64,000 nucleotides of DNA. Source: Bacillota bacterium. Its GTDB lineage: Bacteria > Bacillota > Bacilli > Paenibacillales > Paenibacillaceae. A program made the translations under genes and the position numbers. The DNA lies in contig JAEWAQ010000049.1 of the NCBI GenBank assembly GCA_023391635.1, positions 62,001 to 126,000 on the forward strand, in the 5' to 3' direction. This document shows, piece after piece, positions 17,107 to 25,448 of the stretch (positions within the stretch are counted from its first letter, which is position 1; each line of letters begins with the position of its first letter). The notes beneath the pieces are model-generated. The model had not been told where the DNA came from, made no database searches, and worked only from the letters and a program-made list of their open reading frames with translations.

Positions 17107-18252
17107 TTACACACGCTCAGCCTTGCCGCTCACATAACCGTCGTACAGCAGCAGCAGTTCCTTGGATGGCCGGATGCCGAGCTCACGGCCGAGCAGCTTG
17201 ACGTATTCGGTATACTGCGCCGTGAGCGCCTTCTTGTTGCCCGCCAGCCAGTGAAGCTTCATTAATAAGCCGACGATAGCTTCGTCGAGCGGGTGGCGGG
17301 CATGCAGCTTAAGCAGCAGCTTCGACGCGGTCGCCGTGTCGCGATGGGCAATGAGCGCTTCGGCGAGTTGCTTGACGAACGCCAAATGCCGTTCGAGCAG
17401 GCGCTCCGTCTCTTGAATCGCCCATACGTAAGCCTTGCTGCCGAACAAGTCGCCGATATACAGCTTCTCGATTTGCAGGAAGTGTTCCAGCTCCGCTACA
17501 GACGCATTCGCCGGATCGACCGCCTCCTCGTCGAACCGCTCGTAGTCGATCGACGCATTCGCAAGCTCCAGCGCATACCCGTCGTTCTCCGATCTCACTG
17601 AATCCCGCAAACCCAGCGGCTCCAGGGATTTGCGAAGCTGGTATATGGCAGTGTTCAAATACTTCTCCGCGTTGTCCTGTGTCATCCCGCCGAAAATATC
17701 GGCGATCAGACGCGACCGGGCTATGCGCTTGCCCCGGTTCAGCAGCAAATACGCGAACAACTCCGCGCTCTTGCTCGATATCCACTTCACGCGGCCGAGC
17801 CTGTTGCCGACCGAGAAATCGCCGAGAGCCGTGACGACGAGTTCCTCTGCTGCCGGATCGGCGGGATGACCCGATGGATCACGCGACTCCGTCCTGCCCG
17901 CTAGCGCGCGATTCATCGTCCGCTCCAACCGTTCCATGGTGACCGGCTTCACCAGGTAGTCCAGCACGGATAATTCGAACGCCTTCAGCGCGTATTGCTT
18001 GTGCGAGGTTACGAACACGATCTGGGTTTTGCTGCCGGATTGCTCCACCTTGGCCGCAAACGCCAGCCCGCTCTCCCCCGGCATCGAAATATCGACGAAC
18101 GCCAGTCCGATATCGGGATGGTCCGTCAAGTAATCGGCTGCGGATCTCGTATTCGTGAAAGACTCCGCGACCTGTACACCCGGTAATTTCAGCAGCATAT
18201 TCCGCATGATCAGATGCATGACCGGCTCATCGTCCACCAGGATGACCTTCAT
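17107..18252 (-). CDS. Response regulator with winged-helix and bacterial transcriptional activator (BTAD) domains
   Basis: A 381-residue regulator. Residues 1-120 are a receiver domain with the phospho-acceptor Asp54 (FVDISMPG) and the conserved lysine in YLVKP. Residues ~140-225 are an OmpR-like winged helix (KSAELFAYLLLNRGKRIARS), and ~235-375 a BTAD helical domain as in SARP/DnrI activators. This combination is known in Paenibacillus response regulators. GAGGAGG precedes the ATG. The gene overlaps the kinase gene by four bases, so they are translationally coupled. The target genes are not evident. Confidence 0.9.
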   Translation of the reverse strand: MKVILVDDEPVMHLIMRNMLLKLPGVQVAESFTNTRSAADYLTDHPDIGLAFVDISMPGESGLAFAAKVEQSGSKTQIVFVTSHKQYALKAFELSVLDYLVKPVTMERLERTMNRALAGRTESRDPSGHPADPAAEELVVTALGDFSVGNRLGRVKWISSKSAELFAYLLLNRGKRIARSRLIADIFGGMTQDNAEKYLNTAIYQLRKSLEPLGLRDSVRSENDGYALELANASIDYERFDEEAVDPANASVAELEHFLQIEKLYIGDLFGSKAYVWAIQETERLLERHLAFVKQLAEALIAHRDTATASKLLLKLHARHPLDEAIVGLLMKLHWLAGNKKALTAQYTEYVKLLGRELGIRPSKELLLLYDGYVSGKAERV

Positions 18253-20054
18253 TCGATGCCGCCTCCTCTTTCCGTATTCGCATGCAGGGGGTCGCTGTCT
18301 GCCGCCTCCGGCAGCATGAGGACGAACGTCGTCCCTTGCCCCGGCGTGCTGTCGAATCGCAAGCTTCCGCCGTGAATGCGGAGGAACTCCCGCGCCAGTA
18401 CGAGTCCGAATCGAACCTCACTGCCATCGCGTCCGTCGCCGTGCTCTTTGAAAAACATCTCTTCCCGCCGCAGCAGCTGCGACGTTTCCTCGTCGATTCC
18501 TGCTCCATTATCGCTGACGGAGATGCAGACAGCGCCTTCTTGCTTGCTGGCCCCGACCGAAATCTCGCCCCCTATGCCGGTGAACTTGATCGCGTTCGAC
18601 AGCAGGTTGCGAAGAATCAGGTCGAGCATCTCTTTATCGGCGGTTACCGTTATTTCCCCATCGATCGTCTCCGTCATCCGGATCCGCTTCATCTCTGCCC
18701 GGGGACCCGCCAGAGACAGCGCTTGCCGCACGACTTGCCGTACGTTCCAGGCCATCGGACGAAACGATACTTGTCCGTTCTGACTGCGATACCAATCGAG
18801 CAGGTTATCGACGAGCTGGAACGTGCCTCCGACTTGGCCGCGAAGCTCCTGAAACACTTCGGCATGCTCCGTTTCCAGCCCGGCAGCCGCTTCCCCGAGC
18901 AGTTCCGTCAAGCTGACCAAGTGGGCGATCGGATCGCGCACGTCGTGGGCGACGACGGTGAACAGCTTGTCCTTGAAGGCATTAAGCTCCGACAGCTGCC
19001 TGGCGTTCTCGCGCAGCCGCGCCTGATTCTCCATCAGCTCCGTCACGTCGCTCAGCATAAGCAAGATGCCGATCCGGTTGCCGGAATCGTAGATCGGCGT
19101 CAGCGTGCACCTATAATGCTTGTACGAGCCCCTTTCGGAACGCTGCCAGGCAAATCGGTCATCCCGCCCGTCCGATGCCGCCAACCGCCGCAGCAGTTCC
19201 GGATACGCGGCCAGCGCATCGGAGCTTCGCACCGGTGCGCCTGCCAGCGACGCGAGCTCGGGGAACGCTTCCTCTGCCGCCCGGTTCCGGTTCACGATTC
19301 GTTCCTCGTGATCGAACAGCACGACGCCGTCCCGGATCGTGTCGAACACTTTCGCGAACGCGAGCGGCGTCAGCCGCAGCAAGTCGAACCGGAAGATGCC
19401 CCACGCGTAAAACAATCCGGAGGCGGCGAATCCGAGCGGCGTAAAGTCGATGACATGATTGAACATATACGCGATGTTGAACAGCATCGGCGCCGCCGCG
19501 CCCATGATGAGCACGACAATCTGCTTGCGCACGATCGGCAAGGCGCGCAAGTACATCGGGACGAACAACAGGCATCCGAACAGTAAGATCGTATAGTTGT
19601 AAACCGCGTGCACCATGTACCAAGGTCCTTTGATCGTCGTATATACGGGAATGGCCGCGTCTGTGTTCGGAACGTACGCCTCGTATATGAGACGATGCCA
19701 GTCATTCGTCAGATGGAGCGCGAACGTCGCCGCCGGGACGACGAACAACGCGAACACGAGCCACCGGCGATGGCTGGCTGCCGCTCCTGTGAACTGGATG
19801 ACGAGCAGCAGCCAGAACGCGGATATGAACGGAATGCCCAAATATTCCAATTGAAGCGACAGTTTCACGCCCTGCAATGACTCGCTCAAGATTTCGAATG
19901 TGTACCCCAGCGAGTAGCAAGCCGCTCCAAGCATAATAAAGATCATCGTCCGGGCAACCGGAAGATGGCGTTTCCGGTAGGACAATACCATAACGAACAG
20001 CATCAGCGCTGTCGCCAGGCATAGCAGGACTGCCATCCACTGCTTCGTGTCCAC
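18249..20054 (-). CDS. Histidine kinase with N-terminal 7TM-type sensor and PAS domain
   Basis: A 601-residue membrane kinase. About seven hydrophobic segments fill residues 1-225, in the manner of the HisKA N-terminal 7TM sensor. A PAS domain follows (~235-350, LFDHEERIVNRNRAAEEAF), then a HisKA dimer domain with the phospho-accepting His near residue 370 (VVAHDVRDPIAHL), and a HATPase domain (NLLSNAIKFT, DNGAGI, RFGLVLAREFLRIHGG). The start is GTG behind AAGGGGG. It is co-transcribed with the response regulator downstream. The signal is unknown; 7TM sensors usually respond to small hydrophobic or soluble molecules. Confidence 0.9.
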   Translation of the reverse strand: MDTKQWMAVLLCLATALMLFVMVLSYRKRHLPVARTMIFIMLGAACYSLGYTFEILSESLQGVKLSLQLEYLGIPFISAFWLLLVIQFTGAAASHRRWLVFALFVVPAATFALHLTNDWHRLIYEAYVPNTDAAIPVYTTIKGPWYMVHAVYNYTILLFGCLLFVPMYLRALPIVRKQIVVLIMGAAAPMLFNIAYMFNHVIDFTPLGFAASGLFYAWGIFRFDLLRLTPLAFAKVFDTIRDGVVLFDHEERIVNRNRAAEEAFPELASLAGAPVRSSDALAAYPELLRRLAASDGRDDRFAWQRSERGSYKHYRCTLTPIYDSGNRIGILLMLSDVTELMENQARLRENARQLSELNAFKDKLFTVVAHDVRDPIAHLVSLTELLGEAAAGLETEHAEVFQELRGQVGGTFQLVDNLLDWYRSQNGQVSFRPMAWNVRQVVRQALSLAGPRAEMKRIRMTETIDGEITVTADKEMLDLILRNLLSNAIKFTGIGGEISVGASKQEGAVCISVSDNGAGIDEETSQLLRREEMFFKEHGDGRDGSEVRFGLVLAREFLRIHGGSLRFDSTPGQGTTFVLMLPEAADSDPLHANTERGGGIE

Positions 20055-20329
20055 GTCGGTTGCCCCCTTTTGTTGCCTTCATTATATCATCCAATCTATC
20101 CTCCGAAACAAACGTGCCATCTTCAATCGTACCTGTCGGCGATAAAAGAATAATAAAAGCTTTCCACGCAAAAACGCCCAAAACCGCATATTATCGGGAC
20201 TAGGCTGTATTGGAGCGATTTGAAAATTATTTTATCGAAGCTCCTCTCGCTTCACTTAATGCCATCAATTGTATATTTTACAGCCGTTCGAAACAGCTCG
20301 ACATAATCGAAAACATGGATTTATTTTAT
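20055..20329. other. Non-coding region upstream of the kinase, no gene seen
   Basis: About 275 AT-richer bases between the kinase start and the left end of the TnpB element. It must hold the kinase promoter, but I see no convincing -35/-10 pair and no coding remnant. Confidence 0.5.
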
Positions 20330-20451
20330 CATAGAAAAGCCGAGAATACTCCGACCTCTATAGGTCGTTCGATGAATCGGCGGTTTGCTTTCGGGATGCG
20401 AACATGTGTGCTATAATTGGAATATATTCAACGAGTTGGGGGGGCTTCGTA

Positions 20452-21283
20452 TTGTGCCACCAGGCTTACAGATACAGAATATATCCGAATAAGAGACAAC
20501 AACATCTTATCCATCTGACGATAGGTTGTTGCCGCTATGTGTTCAATCATTTTCTGGCCCAATGGAATGAGACACACGCTGCTACTGGCAAAGGCCTCTC
20601 TTACAACACTTGCGCAATCGGGATTCCATCGTTGAAAAAACAATTTGAGTGGCTCCGCGACATAGACAGTATTGCGCTGCAGTCAGCTGTACGCAATCTG
20701 GCAGACAGTTTCAGTCGATTCTTGAGCAAACAGAGTGAGGCGCCTCGGTTCAAGAGTCGCAAGAATCCGGTACAGAGCTATACAACAAGGTTCACCAATG
20801 GCAATATAGGTGTCATTGGCAATCAGTTGAAACTTCCCAAGATCGGTCTTGTCAGATTTGCGAACTCCAGGCCGCTTAAGGGACGAATCCTCTCTGCAAC
20901 CGTTCGCAGGAATGCGGCAGGCAAGTATTTTGTCGCGATCGTCTGCGAAGTCAATATAGAGCCATTACCTCAAGCAACCGGTGAAATCGGGATTGACCTT
21001 GGGCTTAAGGAATTTGCAGTCTGCTCGGATCGTCAGCATATTGCGAATCCGAAATCGTATCGCAAGCATGAACAGAAGCTTGCGTTGTGGCAACGACGGA
21101 TGGCACGCCGGAAGAAAGTTTGCGCCGCTATTTGCCCCAACCAGTCAAACCTCTCATGTTTGCGGTGAGATCAACAAGGAAGTCAGTCGCCTATCCGTTC
21201 GACAGTGGGAATGTTCAGCTTGCCAAACACTGCACGATCGGGACGAGAATGCGGCGCATAATATCAAGCACGTCGCGATATAG
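20452..21283 (+). pseudogene. tnpB: TnpB with internal deletion and frameshift
   Basis: The first ~235 codons are a good TnpB: YRYRIYPNKRQQHLI at the start, CCRYVFNHFLAQWNET, APRFKSRKNPVQSYTT, and the first RuvC motif GIDLGLKEFAVCSD with its catalytic Asp. After MARRKK the frame jumps by +1 and resumes near the C-terminus with SHVCGEINKEV, VRQWECSACQTLHDRDENAAHNI. Roughly 100 codons are missing, including the RuvC-II glutamate, and the first cysteine pair of the zinc finger is damaged. The nuclease cannot be active. A TTG at 20452 behind a run of G residues is the probable start. Confidence 0.88.
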
Positions 21284-21394
21284 ACCGCAACCTCACATAA
21301 CTGCGGGAACCGTAGGGATCGCTTGGTCAATTTCGAACCGTTAGGTTCGATTACCCAAGAATCCCCCACCTCTCCAGGTGGCGGGTAAGTTCAA
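21284..21394 (+). ncRNA. Candidate omega (re)RNA scaffold at the element's right end
   Basis: TnpB elements make a guide RNA whose scaffold covers the right end and whose guide is the flanking sequence just beyond the tip. The 110 bases after the tnpB stop contain several pairings (for instance GAACCGTTAGGTTC and the terminal CCACCT hairpin) and reach the tip at 21394. The guide would then begin GCCAGCCTGAACAATC, which is the glutaminase leader. Folding and expression are unproven, and the partner TnpB here is dead. Confidence 0.5.
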
Positions 21395-21397
21395 GCC

Positions 21398-21480
21398 AGC
21401 CTGAACAATCTATATAGATGAGGCAGCTTCAAGAGAAGGTGCGTCGGAGGTGTCCCGTGTGACTTCAATTCAAGATAAAA
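21398..21480 (+). repeat. Glutaminase leader copy of the 83-bp repeat
   Basis: This is the second copy of the repeat found at positions 1-83, in the same orientation and 21.4 kb away. It holds the leader, the GGAGGTG ribosome site and the first seven codons of the intact glutaminase. The left limit of the match at this copy is only four bases from the element's right tip. Confidence 0.85.
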
Positions 21481-22436
21481 TCCGGCAGAATACGCTGGCC
21501 GAGTTGATCCGGAAAAACCGTCCTTTCACGAAACAGGGCAAAGTCGCCGACTATATCCCCGAGCTGGCTTATGCCAATCCGCATGCGCTCGGCATTGCGG
21601 CGGCGACGCCTGACGGCGCGGTGCTCGCCGAGGGGGAGGCTGAAACCCGGTTCACGCTGCAAAGTATATCGAAAATCATCACGTTCATGTCGGCGCTGAG
21701 TGATTGCGGCCCAGAGCGCGTCTTCTCAAAGGTTGGCATGGAGCCGAGCGTTGATCCGTTCAATTCCATCGTCAAACTGGAAACCATCGATCACAAAAAG
21801 CCGCTCAACCCGATGATCAATGCCGGGGCGATCGTGATCGCTTCCCTTCTGCATGAAGGCGGGAGCGTGGACGCGAGGCTGCGCCGGCTATGCGATACGA
21901 TCGGCCGAATCGTCGGACGCGAAGACATTCGTATCAATGAGAAAGCATACGAATCGGAACGGAAAACCGGGGACCGCAACCGCGCGCTCGCCTATTTCAT
22001 GAAAAGCACCGGCGTCATCGACGCCGACGTAAACATCGAGGAAACGCTGGAATTGTATTTTAAGGCTTGCTCAATCGAAGTAGATTGCGTCGATTTGGCG
22101 AAGATTGGCCTATTCTTTGCCATGTGGGGGCGGTGTCTGGAGACGCAGCCGGACGGAAACTGCCGCACGCGCGGCCTCGTAACGCCGGAAATCGCGCAGA
22201 TCGTGGCGACGATCATGATCACGTCCGGCATGTACAACCGCTCCGGCGAATTTTTCCTGAAAGTGGGACTGCCGGCCAAGAGCGGTGTCAGCGGCGGAAT
22301 CGTGTCGTTCGTGCCGAATCGGTACGGGTTCGGCCTGTTCGGGCCCGCCCTTGACGAGGAGGGCAACAGCGTGGCGGGCGTCCGCATGCTGCGGGACTTG
22401 TCGAAGTCGTTCGGTCTTCATCTGCTGTCCCCGTAA
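21459..22436 (+). CDS. glsA: Glutaminase A (serine-type, beta-lactamase-like fold)
   Basis: A 325-residue cytosolic enzyme that hydrolyses L-glutamine to glutamate and ammonia. The catalytic SxxK motif is SISK within FTLQSISK (Ser69, Lys72). Other family blocks are present: GKVADYIPELA near the start, VGMEPSVDPFNSIVKLE, KPLNPMINAGAI, AKSGVSGGI and a C-terminal FGPALDEEGNSVAGV. The length is that of bacterial GlsA. The GTG at 21459 with GGAGGTG upstream is chosen over the in-frame ATG nine bases earlier. A TnpB element lies just upstream, and a stump of a second copy is at 1-83. Confidence 0.93.
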   Translation: MTSIQDKIRQNTLAELIRKNRPFTKQGKVADYIPELAYANPHALGIAAATPDGAVLAEGEAETRFTLQSISKIITFMSALSDCGPERVFSKVGMEPSVDPFNSIVKLETIDHKKPLNPMINAGAIVIASLLHEGGSVDARLRRLCDTIGRIVGREDIRINEKAYESERKTGDRNRALAYFMKSTGVIDADVNIEETLELYFKACSIEVDCVDLAKIGLFFAMWGRCLETQPDGNCRTRGLVTPEIAQIVATIMITSGMYNRSGEFFLKVGLPAKSGVSGGIVSFVPNRYGFGLFGPALDEEGNSVAGVRMLRDLSKSFGLHLLSP

Positions 22437-22504
22437 CCGGGATGTCGGAAAAAGTTCCTCAAAGACCTATCCGATGAAACGCGGGATGCTCTGTCAGTTG
22501 CCTG

Positions 22505-22715
22505 TCAACGGATGACGCGCCCTTCCTCTTGTACGATCCACGTCTCGAACGCGCGAACGCCTTCGCGAAGCTCGATCACGCGTGCGCCCCGCTGCAGTTT
22601 GCCGTAGGTGTTGAAGCCGGCGGCCATAGCATAAGCGAATGCCGTGCAACGTGCCGCAATAATCGTTGTCATGGTCGTGTCCGACGAATGCGCCCATCAC
22701 GTCGCCCGGCCGGCC
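22505..22715 (-). pseudogene. C-terminal fragment of a metallophosphoesterase, frameshifted
   Basis: Read on the minus strand, one frame gives DVMGAFVGHDHDNDYCGTLHGIRLCYG, which carries the GHDHDND metal-binding block of calcineurin-like phosphoesterases. The next frame continues GFNTYGKLQRGARVIEL and finishes EEGRVIR before a stop at 22505. A single frameshift after CYGR joins the two. Only the last ~65 codons remain; the N-terminal part is replaced by the AraC fragment. No product is expected. Confidence 0.7.
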
Positions 22716-23088
22716 GTCGTGCATACCGATACGGAATACCGAAGCGAGTTCCCGTTTGGCCCGGAACCGAGCAACCTCTACTATATCGGCGGCAATCATG
22801 CGGAAAATTGGAGCACGGCGGTCCACTATCACGACCATTACGGGCTCGTCTACCTGGACAGCGGTCATAGCCCTTACAAAATCGACAAGACGCTGTACGG
22901 CATACACGAGGGAGAGCTGCTGGTGACGAAACCGGGGGAGGTACACTTCGGGCTGGCCGGGGAACAGGCTCCGTTCAAGCTGTTTTACATCGGGTTTACG
23001 CTTGAACGTATGCCGATATTGCATAACGAATTTTATCGCATAGGCCTTGGGCGCGTCGCCAAAGACGCGAACGGCCGAATCAAATCTT
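22708..23088 (+). pseudogene. Sensing-domain fragment of an AraC regulator (copy of the gene at 1894)
   Basis: About 125 codons match residues ~15-140 of the AraC protein at 1894-2772 with only scattered changes (for example YEL to YGL and FMLYYIG to FKLFYIG). The match begins at the junction with the phosphoesterase fragment and ends at AATCAAATCTTT, after which the sequence is foreign. There is no start, no RBS and no DNA-binding half. Confidence 0.88.
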
Positions 23089-23139
23089 TTCATGGGCAAA
23101 CCGTTTGCGTCATCAAGGACGACAGAACGGATACGGCGC

Positions 23140-23568
23140 TCATCCCTTCTTCCGCAGCACGGCCAGCCATTGATCCGCCTGCCGTTTCAACTGTCTCCGT
23201 TCTTCCGCCTGCTTGAATGCCGTCACCACAACCCGATCGTGCGATACGGAAATCCCATGGACGCTCTGCGGGAGCGGACTCTCATGATAAGTTTCCCTGA
23301 GTTGCGATGGAGGCACGTTCAACTGGTACGCTTTGCGAACCGCCCCGCTCTCTTTCCAATCGCCTGCATGGGGAACGAGCACGTAGGAGAATTCCTGTAC
23401 TCCTTGATCCATATATTCCACTTGATCGTCTCGTACGCCATAATGATCCGCGAAGATCGGGCTGCGGACGGCAGTCAGCCGAAATTCCCCGTCCAGCACA
23501 TCATAGCTGTATTTGCTGTCGTTCAGGAACGGCACCCCACACACCTTGTCCACTTCACCCGGCACCAA
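23140..23568 (-). pseudogene. C-terminal fragment of a GH38 alpha-mannosidase
   Basis: The minus-strand frame FLNDSKYSYDV, SPIFADHYGVRDD, YMDQGVQEFSYVLVPHAGDW and AYQLNVPP parallels the C-terminal region of the intact GH38 protein at 30958-33447 (LLNDSKYAYDV, GAIFADHFGY, YMDQGIQEFKYTMVPHEGTW, AYELNVPP). The catalytic domain and the start are absent. It lies directly behind the last permease gene of uptake locus B and in the same direction, so an intact mannosidase probably once ended that operon. Confidence 0.8.
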
Positions 23569-23587
23569 TTTACGGCCGTATCTACAT

Positions 23588-24460
23588 TCAACCTTTCACA
23601 GCGCCAAGCAGCGCACCTTTAATAAAAAACTTTTGAACAAAGGGATAAATCAAGAGAATGGGCAAAATCACGACAAAAACGACTGCATACTTGACATTTT
23701 GAGCCATTGCCAACACGACCTCATCCGAACCATTATTCATCTGATCGGTGGTCAGATCACCTTGAATGACGATATTTCGTACGATGATCTGGATGGGGTA
23801 CAAGTCTTTGTCGTTCAAATAAATGAGAGCCGGAAAGAAGCTGTTCCAATGCGCTACGGCATAGAAAATAAACAATGTGGCCATCACAGGCAAGGATAAA
23901 GGGACGACGATGCGTGTTAACACGGTCCATTCACCTGCCCCGTCCATGATTGCTGATTCGTGAAGCGCCTCCGGAATCCCTTCAAAAAATGTCCTCATCA
24001 GGATCATGTTAAAGACGTTGATCGCAGCGGGAATCAGGATCGCCCAGATCGTGTCAACCATGCCCAGCGAATGAACAACGATGTACCTCGGGATCAGTCC
24101 TGCGTCAAAATACATCGTAAAGATGAAGAAAAACGCCAGCAAGGATTTCCCGTACAAGTAATTTCTGGAGAGCGGATAGGCGCATAGCGTCGTCATGAAC
24201 AAATTGATTGTAACGCCCAGCGTCGTATACATGATTGTGTTCATGTAGGCGCGAAGGATTTGGGGATCGTTGAATACAATGCTATATGCTTGCCAGTTCA
24301 ATTGGATCGGAAAGAACATAACCTCTCCCCGTTGAACTGCATGTCCGGAACTTAAGGATACGATCCCCATGTAATAAAGAGGATAGATCGTAATAACGAT
24401 CAGAATCAGCATGACAAGGATATTCCAAACATCGAACGCGTTAAATTTCTGCAATCTCAT
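23588..24460 (-). CDS. Carbohydrate ABC permease, LplC/YtcP type, uptake locus B
   Basis: A 290-residue MalG-like permease with six membrane segments. The EAA loop reads HESAIMDGAGEWTVLTRIVV and the C-terminus KFFIKGALLGAVKG, as in its counterparts in loci A and C. A GGGGG stretch precedes the ATG. It is the third and last gene of operon B, 15 bases behind the other permease. It gives the import channel for binding protein B together with that permease. Confidence 0.92.
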   Translation of the reverse strand: MRLQKFNAFDVWNILVMLILIVITIYPLYYMGIVSLSSGHAVQRGEVMFFPIQLNWQAYSIVFNDPQILRAYMNTIMYTTLGVTINLFMTTLCAYPLSRNYLYGKSLLAFFFIFTMYFDAGLIPRYIVVHSLGMVDTIWAILIPAAINVFNMILMRTFFEGIPEALHESAIMDGAGEWTVLTRIVVPLSLPVMATLFIFYAVAHWNSFFPALIYLNDKDLYPIQIIVRNIVIQGDLTTDQMNNGSDEVVLAMAQNVKYAVVFVVILPILLIYPFVQKFFIKGALLGAVKG

Positions 24461-24475
24461 TCGGGATTATCCCCC

Positions 24476-25357
24476 TCAAAATAACCTGGCTCCTTGCATT
24501 TTCCCGGCAACCTGATTCGCCCCTATGATTAACGCCAAAGAAATGACAGATTGGAAAACACCTACGGCGGCGGCAAAACTGAAGTCCGCGTCGATTAGCC
24601 CTCTGCGGTACACGAAGGTCTGAACGACATCAGCTGTTTCGTAGGTCGGCCCGCTATACAGCAGAATGATTTTCTCGAACCCTACGGACATCATATGTCC
24701 GATAAAAAGCAGCAGCAGTATAGTGGTTACTGTGGAAATGCCAGGCAGCGAAATATGCCGTATTTTGTGCCAACGATTCGCACCGTCGATCGTTGCCGCT
24801 TCATATAATCCCGGATCAATGGAAGCCAGTGCCGCCAAGTAGATGATTGAGCTCCAGCCCATTCCCTGCCACACTTCCGAGCTGACATAGATGGTCCGGA
24901 ACCATTCCGGCATCGCCAGGAAGGTCTTCGCTTCTCCGCCGAGATGGACGACGAGCTGGTTGATTAAACCCGAGATCGAAAGAAAGTTGACGATCATGCC
25001 GGCAATGATCGCCGTCGAGAGAAAATGCGGTATATAGGTAATCGTTTGCACCAGACTTTTGAACTTGTTGCTTCTCAGCTCATTCAACAGAATGGCGAAG
25101 ATAATAGGTGCAGGAAAATAGAAGATCAGCGAATATAAATTCAACATCAGCGTATTTCGAACGACTTTCCAGAAATACGGGTCTAACAAGAACTGCTCGA
25201 AGTATTTGGCGCCGACCCACGGACTTCTCCAAATACCTTTGACAATGGAGTATTCCTGAAACGCCATAATATTGCCCGCCATCGGCGCGTAATTGAAGAT
25301 GACGAAATAGGCGAACGGCATTAGCAGCATTCCGTACAGGAATCTGCTTTTGTACAT
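24476..25357 (-). CDS. Carbohydrate ABC permease, LplB type, uptake locus B
   Basis: A 293-residue MalF-like permease with six membrane segments; EAA loop YEAATIDGANRWHKIRHISL. The start is taken as the ATG at 25357, but the best purine-rich site (AGGAG) is over 20 bases upstream, so initiation may be weak or use the flow from the gene before. A 90-base gap to the binding-protein gene has no strong terminator. Confidence 0.9.
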   Translation of the reverse strand: MYKSRFLYGMLLMPFAYFVIFNYAPMAGNIMAFQEYSIVKGIWRSPWVGAKYFEQFLLDPYFWKVVRNTLMLNLYSLIFYFPAPIIFAILLNELRSNKFKSLVQTITYIPHFLSTAIIAGMIVNFLSISGLINQLVVHLGGEAKTFLAMPEWFRTIYVSSEVWQGMGWSSIIYLAALASIDPGLYEAATIDGANRWHKIRHISLPGISTVTTILLLLFIGHMMSVGFEKIILLYSGPTYETADVVQTFVYRRGLIDADFSFAAAVGVFQSVISLALIIGANQVAGKMQGARLF

Positions 25358-25448
25358 CTTTTGTCTGACGATGGCAAATATCGCTCCTTTCGAAAAGAGA
25401 AGGGCCCATCCAGTCCACCGTCGAAGTGGCCCCTCTCTTCCGCATACC

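Larger units (their letters stand above)
20330..21394 (+). mobile_element. Decayed IS200/IS605-superfamily element, IS1341 type (tnpB only)
   Basis: The left end shows the subterminal hairpin CGACCT-ctat-AGGTCG (20352-20367) and the right end CCACCT-ctcc-AGGTGG (21366-21381) followed by the usual tip GGGTAAGTTCAA (to 21394). Such imperfect palindromes, in place of terminal inverted repeats, mark this superfamily. Only tnpB is present, no tnpA, so the element was never self-mobile here. The left boundary is approximate. It sits about 65 bases before the glutaminase start and may separate that gene from its original promoter. Confidence 0.75.

Noticed and set aside
18282..19586. A 434-codon open frame on the plus strand opposite the histidine kinase
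   Set aside because: It runs antisense to an intact kinase, has a low-complexity Arg/Gln-rich composition and no ribosome site.
22494..23099. A 201-codon minus-strand open frame across the AraC fragment
   Set aside because: It mixes the antisense of the AraC fragment with the phosphoesterase scrap; a similar antisense frame exists opposite the intact AraC gene at 1855-2298, so it is a by-product of the duplication.
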